From the NCBI GenBank assembly GCA_903887095.1, contig CAISOQ010000285.1, forward strand, positions 1 to 13,624: DNA of 13,624 bases, read 5' to 3'. Positions 8,301 to 13,624 of this stretch are shown here, piece by piece (the stretch's first letter is position 1; each line of letters starts with the position of its first letter). Made by a program: the position numbers and the translations under genes. Origin of the DNA: an uncultured Flavobacteriia bacterium. Lineage in GTDB: Bacteria > Bacteroidota > Bacteroidia > Flavobacteriales_D > Crocinitomicaceae. The notes beneath the pieces were generated by a model. It saw only the letters and a list, made by a program, of their open reading frames with translations. It was not told the DNA's origin and did no database searches.

Positions 8301-8888
8301 CCATGTATCACAAACACCCTTAAAACCAGACACATCACCATCATTTAAATCTGAATATGTAAAACCCGTCACAACAAACCCACCATCTTGACTACAAGTA
8401 ATACTTCGAGCATTGTCATCTTTTGAACCACCATAGGTCTTGTCCCATTGTATTTCACCCAAACTATTTAATTTAATTATCCAAAAATCACCTTCTCCAT
8501 TTGGCGCATTTGTTACATCTCCATTCGTTGAATAGGTTACTCCTGCTATGGCATAGCCGCCATCTAAGGTTTCTGTAATACCCCATCCTTCATCTGCATT
8601 CGTTCCTCCTAAACATTTCTGCCATTCTATCTGCCCATTTGCGTTTGTTTTTACAACCCAAATATCACCATTTGGATAAGGTCTCGTTGTCGTCACGTCC
8701 CCATTGTTTGATGTGGTAGTAAATCTATTAAGCATTAAAAATCCACCATCAGAAGAATTCAAAACCTTTGAACCAAATTCTGTATCTGAACCACCATAAC
8801 ATCTCTGCCACTGAATTCCTAATAAATTGTTTTGACTGAAACAAATAAGATACGATATGCTAAATAAAAAGAAAAGGACTATTCTCAT
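5298..8888 (-). CDS. Large secreted T9SS substrate: seven-repeat propeller, two-cysteine stalk modules and type A sorting domain
   Basis: A 1196-residue exported protein. Residues 1-19 are a signal peptide (MRIVLFFLFSISYLICFSQ). Residues 25-434 contain seven repeats of about 57-62 residues, each opening W-x-[KR]-x-x-GG (Trp at 27, 89, 148, 208, 265, 324, 381) and continuing with a DGGY/F strand, a T-x-S-x-x-GDV segment and a D-x-W-x-x-K strand; seven such units suggest a seven-bladed beta-propeller. Residues 445-590 and 814-907 hold five 'C...GCDS-I-T-x-N-L-T' modules, and 596-806 three Ig/PKD-like modules with VNAG...CSG and GCT. A fibronectin-like stretch (about 911-968) and an unassigned region follow. 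Residues 1122-1196 match the T9SS type A sorting domain (RCYPNVV, LLDLFGKVV, LAKGTYFLKI, QKLIKN). It should cross the outer membrane through T9SS and be released or anchored at the surface. Substrate or partner unknown; adhesion or glycan binding is plausible only by analogy. Confidence 0.92.
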   Translation of the reverse strand: MRIVLFFLFSISYLICFSQNNLLGIQWQRCYGGSDTEFGSKVLNSSDGGFLMLNRFTTTSNNGDVTTTRPYPNGDIWVVKTNANGQIEWQKCLGGTNADEGWGITETLDGGYAIAGVTYSTNGDVTNAPNGEGDFWIIKLNSLGEIQWDKTYGGSKDDNARSITCSQDGGFVVTGFTYSDLNDGDVSGFKGVCDTWVIKINSTGDLEWQKCLGGTNADGSWDVVTCDDGYVITGFTYSNDSDVTGNHGAEDIWLVKLDLLGNLVWQKCIGGTGSEMAFSITKNIDGDFLLAGNTNSSNGNMTGYYGGGSDAWVAKVDPLGNIIWSKSLGGSGADDFLAVIPTADGNSLFYGYSNSTNGDAIGNVAGSSWLVKVDPLGTLIWQKGFGGSGAEIGLDLIETSDGGIALFGYTSSNDGDFSGNHGGYDSWALKVFECQVSASNISASSCDSYTLNGQTYTASGTYTQVVQNAIGCDSTITLNLTINQSSSAQLNEVICGGSLYILNGTSYGVNFQAPGDQFTINQVLQNSVGCDSLLTVTVTYNPIVINSEISICQGESALIHGFYRSTAGLYSQRFSAANGCDSISNVTLVVKSLPPVDAGQNFLVCSGSSVVLSGTGADSYSWSNFVQNSIPFTLGAAGSYNYSVTGTSLNGCTATDYITVTVVQPIVNAGNSQSVCSGNNIVLSASGALSYTWDNGVTNQVPFTLSSPGNYTYTVTGTSPEGCTSTSNVTIFVNPNPIVNAGPDHGYCVGTLTTLTATGASTYTWDNGVTNGVPFNPNGQTTFTVTGTSMSELGGCSATDQVTIYYLNPSSSQLTETACGHYSLNGQTYAASGTYTQVIPNAVGCDSTITLDLTIKDSTTSSITEVACNSFTAPDGQVFTQTGLYTSVIPNSVQCDSIITVNLTIVPTDAPEICMVSVDSAGINNVIYWDKTVYPSADTFYVYREIQNNNYQIIGTLPFSANSQFVDTVRALYFPNTGDPKISSSRYKLAFRDTCGNLSSLGRYHRTMFLQDQMNGNFNWNHYEIENETSPVAALTTYYFLRDNNLDGIFESVIGSTTSNLATDPSYSTFQNTADWRIETSWSIQCEGTKKLTEKSLLTTSKSNRRNYQANGLEENIANELGIRCYPNVVTQTLYVLCSNPSLEGDLALLDLFGKVVLEQNLSGDTQVDVSNLAKGTYFLKIESNGRVYSQKLIKN
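8234..8272. repeat. 39-nt exact direct repeat, copy 1 (propeller repeat 4)
   Basis: These 39 bases are identical to 8591-8629 and in the same phase, 357 nt (exactly 119 codons) apart. On the coding (minus) strand they encode EWQKCLGGTNAD, the opening of the fourth propeller repeat. The other repeats encode similar residues but do not keep this DNA identity. Confidence 0.9.
8591..8629. repeat. 39-nt exact direct repeat, copy 2 (propeller repeat 2)
   Basis: Second copy of the repeat at 8234-8272, encoding the same EWQKCLGGTNAD segment at the start of the second propeller repeat. Identity stops at both ends: C versus T on the left, and A versus T on the right. Confidence 0.9.
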
Positions 8889-9039
8889 AATAACTAATTA
8901 ATTCAGCGAACTTAAACATTAGAATTGGTTAAAACAATTAAGTATATGTAAAGTAATTTGACATTTCTTGAACTTAATTATTTTCTTAAAAAATGAAAGT
9001 AACACATGGTTTACAATCAATATTCTAACTTTGTGGCAC
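8889..9039. other. Divergent intergenic region between the T9SS gene and cca
   Basis: 151 nt of AT-rich sequence between two divergently transcribed starts. The cca side carries TAACTTTG (9026-9033). On the T9SS-gene side I find no TAnnTTTG box with fewer than two mismatches, so its promoter is not identified. No ORF, RNA gene or strong hairpin was seen. Confidence 0.6.
9026..9033 (+). promoter_or_regulatory. -7 promoter element for cca
   Basis: TAACTTTG is a perfect TAnnTTTG match, ending 6 nt before the ATG at 9040. It lies inside the longer open frame that begins at 8968, so it argues that the true start is 9040 and that the message is leaderless or nearly so. No TTG is found at the -33 spacing. 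Confidence 0.5.
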
Positions 9040-10476
9040 ATGTCTAACAATTACGCAAAACATCTCACACATCCTGTTTTCAAGGTTGCCTCCCAGATCA
9101 TAACAGAACAAAATCTGGAAGCATACGTCATTGGTGGCTATGTGCGTGACCTTATTTTGGGGCGCCCTTCGAAAGACATTGACATTGTTGTTGTAGGGAA
9201 TGGACTTGAACTTGCAAAAGCATGTGCCGATAAATTGAAGGTGAAGAAAGTCTCACTTTTTAAACACTTTGGTACTGCACAATTCAAATACAAAGACCTC
9301 GATGTTGAATTTGTTGGCGCTCGCAAGGAATCTTATAGCAGTGATTCTCGTAAACCTTCTGTAGAAAGCGGCTCGTTAAAAGACGATCAAAACAGACGTG
9401 ATTTCACTATCAACGCCTTAGCGCTCAGCTTAAATGCTCAAAATTTCGGTGAACTCATCGACCCCTTTGATGGAATGACAGATCTCGAAAATGGTGTGAT
9501 TCGAACCCCTTTAGAGCCTTCCCAAACCTACAGTGATGACCCACTGAGAATGATGCGTGCCATACGATTTGCTACTCAACTGGATTTTAAAATTGAAGGC
9601 AAAAGTTTACAAGCTATCTATGACAATGCAGAAAGATTGGAGATAATCTCTATGGAACGTATCATGGACGAAGTGAATAAAATCATTTTGAGCCCTGCTC
9701 CCTCCCGAGGATTTAAACTTCTTTTTTCTACGAAACTGCTGCACCAATTTTTCAAAGAAATGGTCGATTTGCATGGAATAGAGACTAAAAATGACAAATC
9801 CCACAAAGACAATTTCTTCCACACGCTTGAAGTCCTCGACAATGTAGCTGAACAAAGTTCGAATCTTTGGTTGCGTTGGTCGGCTATCATGCATGATATT
9901 GCAAAACCACCAACTAAGAAATTTGACAACGAAATTGGTTGGACCTTTCATGGCCATGAAGAACTTGGAGCTCGTATGACTCCCAAAATATTCACGCGCT
10001 TAAAATTACCGCTGGACTACAAAATGAAATATGTTCAGAAGCTGGTGCGCCTTCATTTGAGACCGATCGCTTTAGTTAAAGGTTCAGTCTCAGATTCTGC
10101 GATTAGACGATTGTTGAATGAAGCAGGCGATGACATCGACGATCTGATGACTCTGTGCAATGCGGATATTACCTCTAAAAATGAATTTAAAGTCAAGCGA
10201 TACAAAAAGAATTTTGACATCGTTATTCAAAAATTAAGGGCTGTTGAAGAAAAAGACAGAATACGCAATTTCCAGCCACCTGTTTCAGGTGAAATGATCA
10301 TGCATACCTTTAACATTGGTCCAAGAGCTGAAATTGGCACAATCAAGTCAAGGATCAAAGAAGCCATTCTTGAAGGAGAAATTGCGAATGATCAGGCCGA
10401 AGCCATTCAATTTATGTTCACAATAGCGAATGAACTAGGATTAGTAAAAGTTAACGAGCCGATTTTGAACAAATAA
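9040..10476 (+). CDS. cca: CCA tRNA nucleotidyltransferase with HD domain
   Basis: A 478-residue class II nucleotidyltransferase that builds or repairs the 3'-CCA end of tRNAs from CTP and ATP. The N-terminal catalytic head shows GGYVRD (residues 32-37), the metal-binding DIDIV (D46, D48), RRDFTINAL (119-127) and DDPLRMMRAIRFA (166-178). The C-terminal half has an HD phosphohydrolase domain with HTLE (H261), MHDIAKPP (H285, D286) and GHEE (H306), as in many bacterial CCA enzymes, where it may trim 2',3'-cyclic or phosphate ends. An in-frame ATG at 8968 would add 24 residues (NLIIFLKNES...) unlike any family N-terminus; I chose 9040 because MSNNYAKHLTHPVF leads straight into the fold and a promoter box lies 6 nt upstream. 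A poly(A) polymerase is the alternative for this superfamily, but the HD fusion favours CCA addition. Confidence 0.92.
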   Translation: MSNNYAKHLTHPVFKVASQIITEQNLEAYVIGGYVRDLILGRPSKDIDIVVVGNGLELAKACADKLKVKKVSLFKHFGTAQFKYKDLDVEFVGARKESYSSDSRKPSVESGSLKDDQNRRDFTINALALSLNAQNFGELIDPFDGMTDLENGVIRTPLEPSQTYSDDPLRMMRAIRFATQLDFKIEGKSLQAIYDNAERLEIISMERIMDEVNKIILSPAPSRGFKLLFSTKLLHQFFKEMVDLHGIETKNDKSHKDNFFHTLEVLDNVAEQSSNLWLRWSAIMHDIAKPPTKKFDNEIGWTFHGHEELGARMTPKIFTRLKLPLDYKMKYVQKLVRLHLRPIALVKGSVSDSAIRRLLNEAGDDIDDLMTLCNADITSKNEFKVKRYKKNFDIVIQKLRAVEEKDRIRNFQPPVSGEMIMHTFNIGPRAEIGTIKSRIKEAILEGEIANDQAEAIQFMFTIANELGLVKVNEPILNK

Positions 10477-10512
10477 TCTTATTTTTACTCAGTCATTTCT
10501 AGATAAACAATT

Positions 10513-11070
10513 ATGGCAGGACTTAAATTCAGAGTTCTTCTCGATACTGAAAAGGATACAGAAATCTTCAGAGATATTTTGATCAAGGACACGGATAGCT
10601 TCGAAGCCTTGTACAAAGCGGTCATTGCTTCTTTTCGTTTTGAAGGGGATCAAATGGCAAGTTTCTACGTTTCAAATGACAGTTGGGATAAAGGACATGA
10701 AATCAGCTTGATGGACATGACCTACGACGATGATTCGATCGATTCACCAGCTGCTGTGATGAAAGATGCTATCATTAAAGATTTCTTAGAAGAACCTGAC
10801 CAGAAATTTATTTTGGTCTACGACTTCATGCGTATGTGGATCTTTCTACTTGAATTGATTGGCTACGAAAAAGAAGGCCCTGAAAAACCGGAAATGCTGC
10901 TCGCCGTAGGTATGGCACCCCCTGAGGACTCAAAATCAACGGCAGATAATGAAATGCTTTTTGCCGGAGAAAATGACAGTGAAGAGGAAGAAGATGAATT
11001 TGGGTTCAATGAATTTGATGACGAACTCGGAGATGATGACCTAGCAGGATTTGACGAATACGAATACTAA
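10513..11070 (+). CDS. pRiA4b ORF-3-like / IS1096 passenger TnpR-like domain protein with acidic tail
   Basis: A 185-residue protein whose residues 1-120 resemble the plasmid pRiA4b ORF-3-like family, which databases often name 'IS1096 element passenger TnpR family protein': KFRVLLDTEKDTEIFRDILI, then SFEALYKAVIASFRFEGDQMASFYVSND, SWDKGHEISL and KFILVYDFMRMWIFLLELI. Despite the name there is no resolvase catalytic motif, and the biochemical role is unknown. Residues 153-185 are strongly acidic and low in complexity (DSEEEEDEFG..., ending DEYEY), a probable disordered tail. It begins 36 nt after cca, and its stop overlaps the start of the methyltransferase gene by one base (TAATG), indicating translational coupling. 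Nearby DNA has no inverted repeats or transposase, so I see a chromosomal housekeeping-type member and not a mobile element. Confidence 0.8.
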   Translation: MAGLKFRVLLDTEKDTEIFRDILIKDTDSFEALYKAVIASFRFEGDQMASFYVSNDSWDKGHEISLMDMTYDDDSIDSPAAVMKDAIIKDFLEEPDQKFILVYDFMRMWIFLLELIGYEKEGPEKPEMLLAVGMAPPEDSKSTADNEMLFAGENDSEEEEDEFGFNEFDDELGDDDLAGFDEYEY

Positions 11071-11780
11071 TGATCGAAAAAAAAGGAGATCCAGTCGGGG
11101 CGGCAATTCTCGATTACATAAAAACTAGAAAACCAGACGACATTATTGTCAGTTCCGACATTTGCGAGGACGATGTTATTCCAGTAGAAGTTCTTTTCAG
11201 AAACCAGATCGAAATGCCCGATCTCGAGCTCATGGCTTTAGAATCTTGTAAAGGAAAGGTGTTGGATGTTGGTGCAGGCGCTGGAGCGCATTCAAAGGAA
11301 CTTATTGACAGAGGACTAGATGTTGATTCTATTGAAATTTCAGATGGTGCTGTGGAATACATGAAGAGTATTGGACTCAATGCGAGAAAAATCAATTTTT
11401 TTGACCTCAAGAATGAAAAATACGACACCATTCTTATGATGATGAATGGCATCGGGGTTGCTGGGAAATTGTCGAACCTTGAAAACACACTGCTGCAAGC
11501 TAAAAGTTTACTTCAACCGTGCGGTAAAATTTTATGTGATTCCTCAGACATTAAATACTTGTACGAAGACGAGGACGGCGCGTTGTGGGTTGATTTAAAT
11601 TCCGAATACTACGGTAATTTTCGGTTTCAAATGAAATTCAAAAAAGAAAAAGGACCGTGGTTTGATTGGCTGTATGTCGATTTCGATAATTTATTCAACG
11701 CTGCAAAAAATGTTGGATTAAAAGCCAAAAAAATAGTGGATCAAGACGATCATTATTTAGCGGAAATCACAATAGCGTAA
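11070..11780 (+). CDS. Class I SAM-dependent methyltransferase, substrate unknown
   Basis: A 236-residue protein with a Rossmann methyltransferase core: motif I VLDVGAGAGAHS (residues 64-75), an acidic end of strand two at SIEIS (E89), FFDL around 110-113 as motif II/III, and TILMMMNGIGVAG (120-132) in the motif IV position. An N-terminal extension of about 55 residues (GAAILDYIKTRKPDDIIV... EVLFRN) precedes the core and a C-terminal GPWFDWLYVDFDNL segment closes the fold. The substrate cannot be told from the sequence; small-molecule targets are as likely as RNA or protein. It starts within the stop of the TnpR-like gene (TAATG) and its TAA is directly followed by the ATG of the TraB/GumN gene, so it is in the middle of an operon. 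Confidence 0.85.
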   Translation: MIEKKGDPVGAAILDYIKTRKPDDIIVSSDICEDDVIPVEVLFRNQIEMPDLELMALESCKGKVLDVGAGAGAHSKELIDRGLDVDSIEISDGAVEYMKSIGLNARKINFFDLKNEKYDTILMMMNGIGVAGKLSNLENTLLQAKSLLQPCGKILCDSSDIKYLYEDEDGALWVDLNSEYYGNFRFQMKFKKEKGPWFDWLYVDFDNLFNAAKNVGLKAKKIVDQDDHYLAEITIA

Positions 11781-12674
11781 ATGTTCAGATTCCTTTTAGT
11801 TGCATTTGTTCTAGCCCAATTTAACGAACTTATTGGACAGGAATCGAAACATACTTCATTTCCCATGTCAGAGAATGCTCTTCTATGGAAAATTGAAGGT
11901 CCAGACGTAAAAAAAGATTGCTATCTGTTTGGCACAATGCACCTTATTGAAAAGGATTATTTCTTTTTTCCTGATAAACTGACTAAAATAGTTCGCAAGA
12001 GTGAACAACTTGTAATGGAACTTCCAGGAATACCCAACCAACTAGAAGCATTAAAGTTAGTTCAATTGAAAGAAGGTAGTTTTTTTGATTTTTTCACTCC
12101 TCAGCAAACAGATTCGATTCTTTCGTGGGCAAAGACGGAACTCAAAATGACGGAAACCCAATTTAAATCTTCGATGGGTTCCATGAAACCTTTTGTAGCG
12201 ATTCAATTGGCGGCACAGATGCATTTCTTAGGTAAAACCGAATCTTATGAAATGACATTGGAAGCTATTGCACGAGACAACAACCTTGAAATAAAAGGCT
12301 TGGAAACGATTGAGCAACAACTTTCATTCTTTGACAATCTTTCCAAAGAAAAACAAGCCGAAATGGTGATGGAAGGGATTCGAAAAAGCGACGAACTGCT
12401 CAATACTACCCTGAAAATGGAAAAACTGTACAACAGACAAAATGTTGATTCGTTGTACTTAATGATTCATGAAGAGGGAGGCACAATTTCTCAAGAAGAA
12501 AACACCTTTTTAGAAGAACGAAACAAAAACTGGGTTCCAAAAATTGCAACGTTTATTGCTCAGAAGAAAACATTTATTGCTGTCGGAGCTGGACATCTTG
12601 GTGGACCAAATGGTCTTATTCGCCTATTGGAACAAAAAGGTTATACCCTCACTCCTATCGTACTTGAAAATTAA
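11781..12674 (+). CDS. Exported TraB/GumN family protein
   Basis: A 297-residue protein beginning with a signal-like segment MFRFLLVAFVLAQFNELIGQ. Two hallmark GxxH motifs of the TraB/GumN/PrgY superfamily are present: LFGTMHLI (residues 49-56) and VGAGHLGG (268-275) near the C-terminus, with a helical middle part. Some relatives (Tiki, PrgY) are proposed metalloproteases that act on peptides or signalling proteins outside the membrane; for bacterial GumN-like proteins the substrate is not settled. The start abuts the methyltransferase stop with no gap (TAAATG), and the FKBP lipoprotein gene follows after 6 nt. That pairing suggests an envelope or periplasmic role, by inference only. Confidence 0.88.
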   Translation: MFRFLLVAFVLAQFNELIGQESKHTSFPMSENALLWKIEGPDVKKDCYLFGTMHLIEKDYFFFPDKLTKIVRKSEQLVMELPGIPNQLEALKLVQLKEGSFFDFFTPQQTDSILSWAKTELKMTETQFKSSMGSMKPFVAIQLAAQMHFLGKTESYEMTLEAIARDNNLEIKGLETIEQQLSFFDNLSKEKQAEMVMEGIRKSDELLNTTLKMEKLYNRQNVDSLYLMIHEEGGTISQEENTFLEERNKNWVPKIATFIAQKKTFIAVGAGHLGGPNGLIRLLEQKGYTLTPIVLEN

Positions 12675-12680
12675 ACATTG

Positions 12681-13142
12681 ATGAAAACACATCTCTTAAA
12701 AAAATTAGTCTTTACACTTTTAACGCTGCTTGTACTTGCCGGTTGCAGAACGTATTCTGATGACGATAAACAAAATTTTGACAAGCAAATAAAAGAATAT
12801 CTGAAAAGTAAAAATATCGTTTGCAAACGAAGTGATTCAGGACTTTACTACAAAATAATAGAACCAGGATCAGGCAACTCTATACGTTTTCAAGACATTG
12901 TCACCTTTAAATATGAAGGCAGATTGATCAACGGTGAAATGTTCGACAATCAAAAAGAACCCATCGAATTCAAAGTGCGTGACCTCATAGGTGCCTGGAA
13001 AGAAATAATGCTTGAATTAAAACCAGGAGCAAAAGCATTTTTGGTTGCACCACCTCAGTTGGGTTATGGAGACCATAAACTCGATGATATTCCACAAAAT
13101 TCGATCTTGATTTATGAAATCGAGATCACAGATGTGAAATAA
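12681..13142 (+). CDS. FKBP-type peptidyl-prolyl cis-trans isomerase, lipoprotein
   Basis: A 153-residue lipoprotein: MKTHLLKKLVFTLLTLLVLAGC has a basic n-region, hydrophobic core and a textbook lipobox LAGC with Cys22. A single FKBP domain follows at about residues 58-153. Recognisable elements are DIVTFKYEGRLINGEMFDN, IGAWKE, LKPGAKAFLVAPPQLGYG and IPQNSILIYEIEI. Residues expected to line the FKBP pocket (Tyr in KYEG, Phe-Asp in MFDN, Trp in IGAWKE, Tyr in GYG) are kept, so it is probably active, although the usual GW pair is changed to AW. It likely helps fold proteins in the periplasm or at the outer membrane. A TTG codon immediately before the ATG could also start translation, but the ATG at 12681 gives a normal lipoprotein signal. 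It is the last gene of the run. Confidence 0.9.
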   Translation: MKTHLLKKLVFTLLTLLVLAGCRTYSDDDKQNFDKQIKEYLKSKNIVCKRSDSGLYYKIIEPGSGNSIRFQDIVTFKYEGRLINGEMFDNQKEPIEFKVRDLIGAWKEIMLELKPGAKAFLVAPPQLGYGDHKLDDIPQNSILIYEIEITDVK

Positions 13143-13151
13143 TTTAAAAGA

Positions 13152-13168
13152 ATCGTTGAAGAAACGAT
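13152..13168 (+). terminator. Small hairpin after the FKBP gene
   Basis: ATCGTT (13152-13157), loop GAAGA, AACGAT (13163-13168): a perfect 6-bp stem 9 nt after the FKBP stop. The T-run comes about 10 nt later, so it is not a standard intrinsic terminator. It overlaps the TTG of the sucD promoter, so it could also be an operator-like site. Confidence 0.25.
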
Positions 13169-13185
13169 ACAAACTTCTATTTTTG
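13156..13185 (+). promoter_or_regulatory. Promoter of sucD
   Basis: TTG (13156-13158), a 19-nt spacer and TATTTTTG (13178-13185) match the Bacteroidota sigma-ABfr consensus TTG-N19-TAnnTTTG at every fixed position. This is the best-formed promoter in the window. It predicts a leader of roughly 30 nt before the sucD ATG at 13221. Confidence 0.65.
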
Positions 13186-13220
13186 AAACGTAAAATTAAA
13201 CGACACTAAAATCCGCAGTA

Positions 13221-13624
13221 ATGAGTGTATTGGTAAATAAGAATTCTAAAGTAATTGTTCAAGGATTTACAGGTAGTGAAGGAACCTTCCATGCCGGGCA
13301 AATGATTGAATATGGAACAAACGTTGTAGGTGGTGTTACACCAGGAAAAGGAGGAACTTCTCATTTAGAAAGACCTGTATTCAATACAGTAGCGGATGCC
13401 GTTAATTCAACTGGCGCTGATGTGTCTATCATATTTGTACCACCTGCGTTTGCAGCCGATGCGATTATGGAAGCCGCTGATGCTGGTGTTAAAGTTATTA
13501 TCTGCATTACAGAGGGTATCCCTGTACAAGATATGGTTAAGGCTCGCGAGTTTATGAACGGTCGTAACTGTCGCCTTATAGGTCCTAACTGCCCTGGTGT
13601 TATCACTGCTGGTGAAGCTAAAGT
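13221..13624 (+). CDS. sucD: Succinate--CoA ligase (ADP-forming) subunit alpha, partial (3' end missing)
   Basis: The frame opens at ATG 13221 and runs 134 codons off the right edge. SucD with SucC forms the TCA-cycle enzyme that converts succinyl-CoA to succinate while making ATP or GTP. The visible N-terminal CoA-binding Rossmann domain shows MSVLVNKNSKVIVQGFTG at the start, then GSEGTFHAGQM (residues 18-28), GGVTPGKGGTSHL (38-50), IFVPPAFAADA, ICITEGIP (94-101) and GPNCPGVI. The phosphorylated active-site histidine lies beyond the window. The start is supported by the family N-terminus and by the promoter 35 nt upstream. sucC is not adjacent on the upstream side. Confidence 0.95.
   Translation, partial: MSVLVNKNSKVIVQGFTGSEGTFHAGQMIEYGTNVVGGVTPGKGGTSHLERPVFNTVADAVNSTGADVSIIFVPPAFAADAIMEAADAGVKVIICITEGIPVQDMVKAREFMNGRNCRLIGPNCPGVITAGEAK

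Noticed and set aside
5298..8888. Repeated DNA in the T9SS gene as a CRISPR or tandem-repeat array
   Set aside because: The repeats are in-frame protein modules of 40-70 residues with diverged DNA; only one 39-nt exact pair was found and there are no regular spacers.
8968..9039. 24-residue N-terminal extension of cca from an ATG at 8968
   Set aside because: Not like the family N-terminus, and it would contain the TAACTTTG promoter box; 9040 is preferred.
9607..9957. Two minus-strand open frames of about 100-116 codons opposite cca
   Set aside because: The plus-strand cca motifs are unambiguous in this stretch; the opposite frames are shadows without family features.
10480..10487. TATTTTTA as a promoter for the TnpR-like gene
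   Set aside because: Last base of the box mismatches and the nearest TTG is only 12 nt upstream, too close; readthrough from cca is equally likely.
10513..11070. Mobile element suggested by the 'IS1096 passenger TnpR' family name
   Set aside because: No transposase, resolvase catalytic residues, terminal inverted repeats or target duplication; the gene is embedded in a tight chromosomal operon.
11114..11488. 124-codon minus-strand open frame
   Set aside because: Sits opposite the methyltransferase SAM-binding core, serine-rich and featureless.
12678..12680. TTG start for the FKBP lipoprotein
   Set aside because: The next codon is an ATG that gives a normal lipoprotein signal; the TTG adds only one residue.
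13361..13606. 81-codon minus-strand open frame at the right edge
   Set aside because: Sits opposite the clear SucD reading frame.

Overview
The window looks like ordinary chromosome from a Bacteroidota bacterium, most likely of the Flavobacteriales. The evidence is a large secreted protein with a C-terminal type IX secretion (T9SS) sorting domain, several boxes matching the Bacteroidota -7 promoter element TAnnTTTG, a lack of clear Shine-Dalgarno sites, AT-rich composition, and the best family matches (secreted M14 peptidase, pRiA4b ORF-3-like protein, FKBP lipoprotein). I see no transposase, integrase, CRISPR array, tRNA or rRNA gene.

Layout. Positions 1-863 (minus) hold the 5' part of an exported protein or lipoprotein of unknown function that runs off the left edge. 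Next come lhgO (909-2120, minus; L-2-hydroxyglutarate oxidase) and a secreted zinc carboxypeptidase of family M14 (2280-3983, minus). A short divergent promoter region separates the peptidase from trmD (4057-4734, plus). trmD is followed 12 nt later by a YrdC/TsaC-type threonylcarbamoyl-AMP synthase gene (4747-5301, plus). This converges, with stop codons overlapping by 3 nt, on a 1196-residue T9SS substrate (5298-8888, minus). That protein has a predicted seven-bladed propeller, eight two-cysteine stalk modules and a sorting domain. A 151-nt divergent intergenic region leads to cca (9040-10476, plus; tRNA nucleotidyltransferase).

After cca comes a tight plus-strand run: a pRiA4b ORF-3-like/'IS1096 passenger TnpR-like' protein with an acidic tail (10513-11070), a class I SAM methyltransferase (11070-11780), a TraB/GumN-family exported protein (11781-12674) and an FKBP-type prolyl isomerase lipoprotein (12681-13142). 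Gaps inside this run are -1, 0 and 6 nt, so it is probably one operon, possibly read through from cca. The window ends in the first 134 codons of sucD (13221 onward), which has its own well-formed promoter.

Functionally, three tRNA-maturation genes (trmD, tsaC-like, cca) form a broken cluster interrupted by the large surface-protein gene. The other genes serve central metabolism (lhgO, sucD) or the cell envelope (M14 peptidase, T9SS protein, TraB/GumN protein, FKBP). I did not find a convincing new defence or mobile system. The best second-look items are the disulfide-patterned T9SS protein with an exact 39-nt internal repeat, the likely leaderless starts of trmD and cca, and the translationally coupled TnpR-like/methyltransferase pair.
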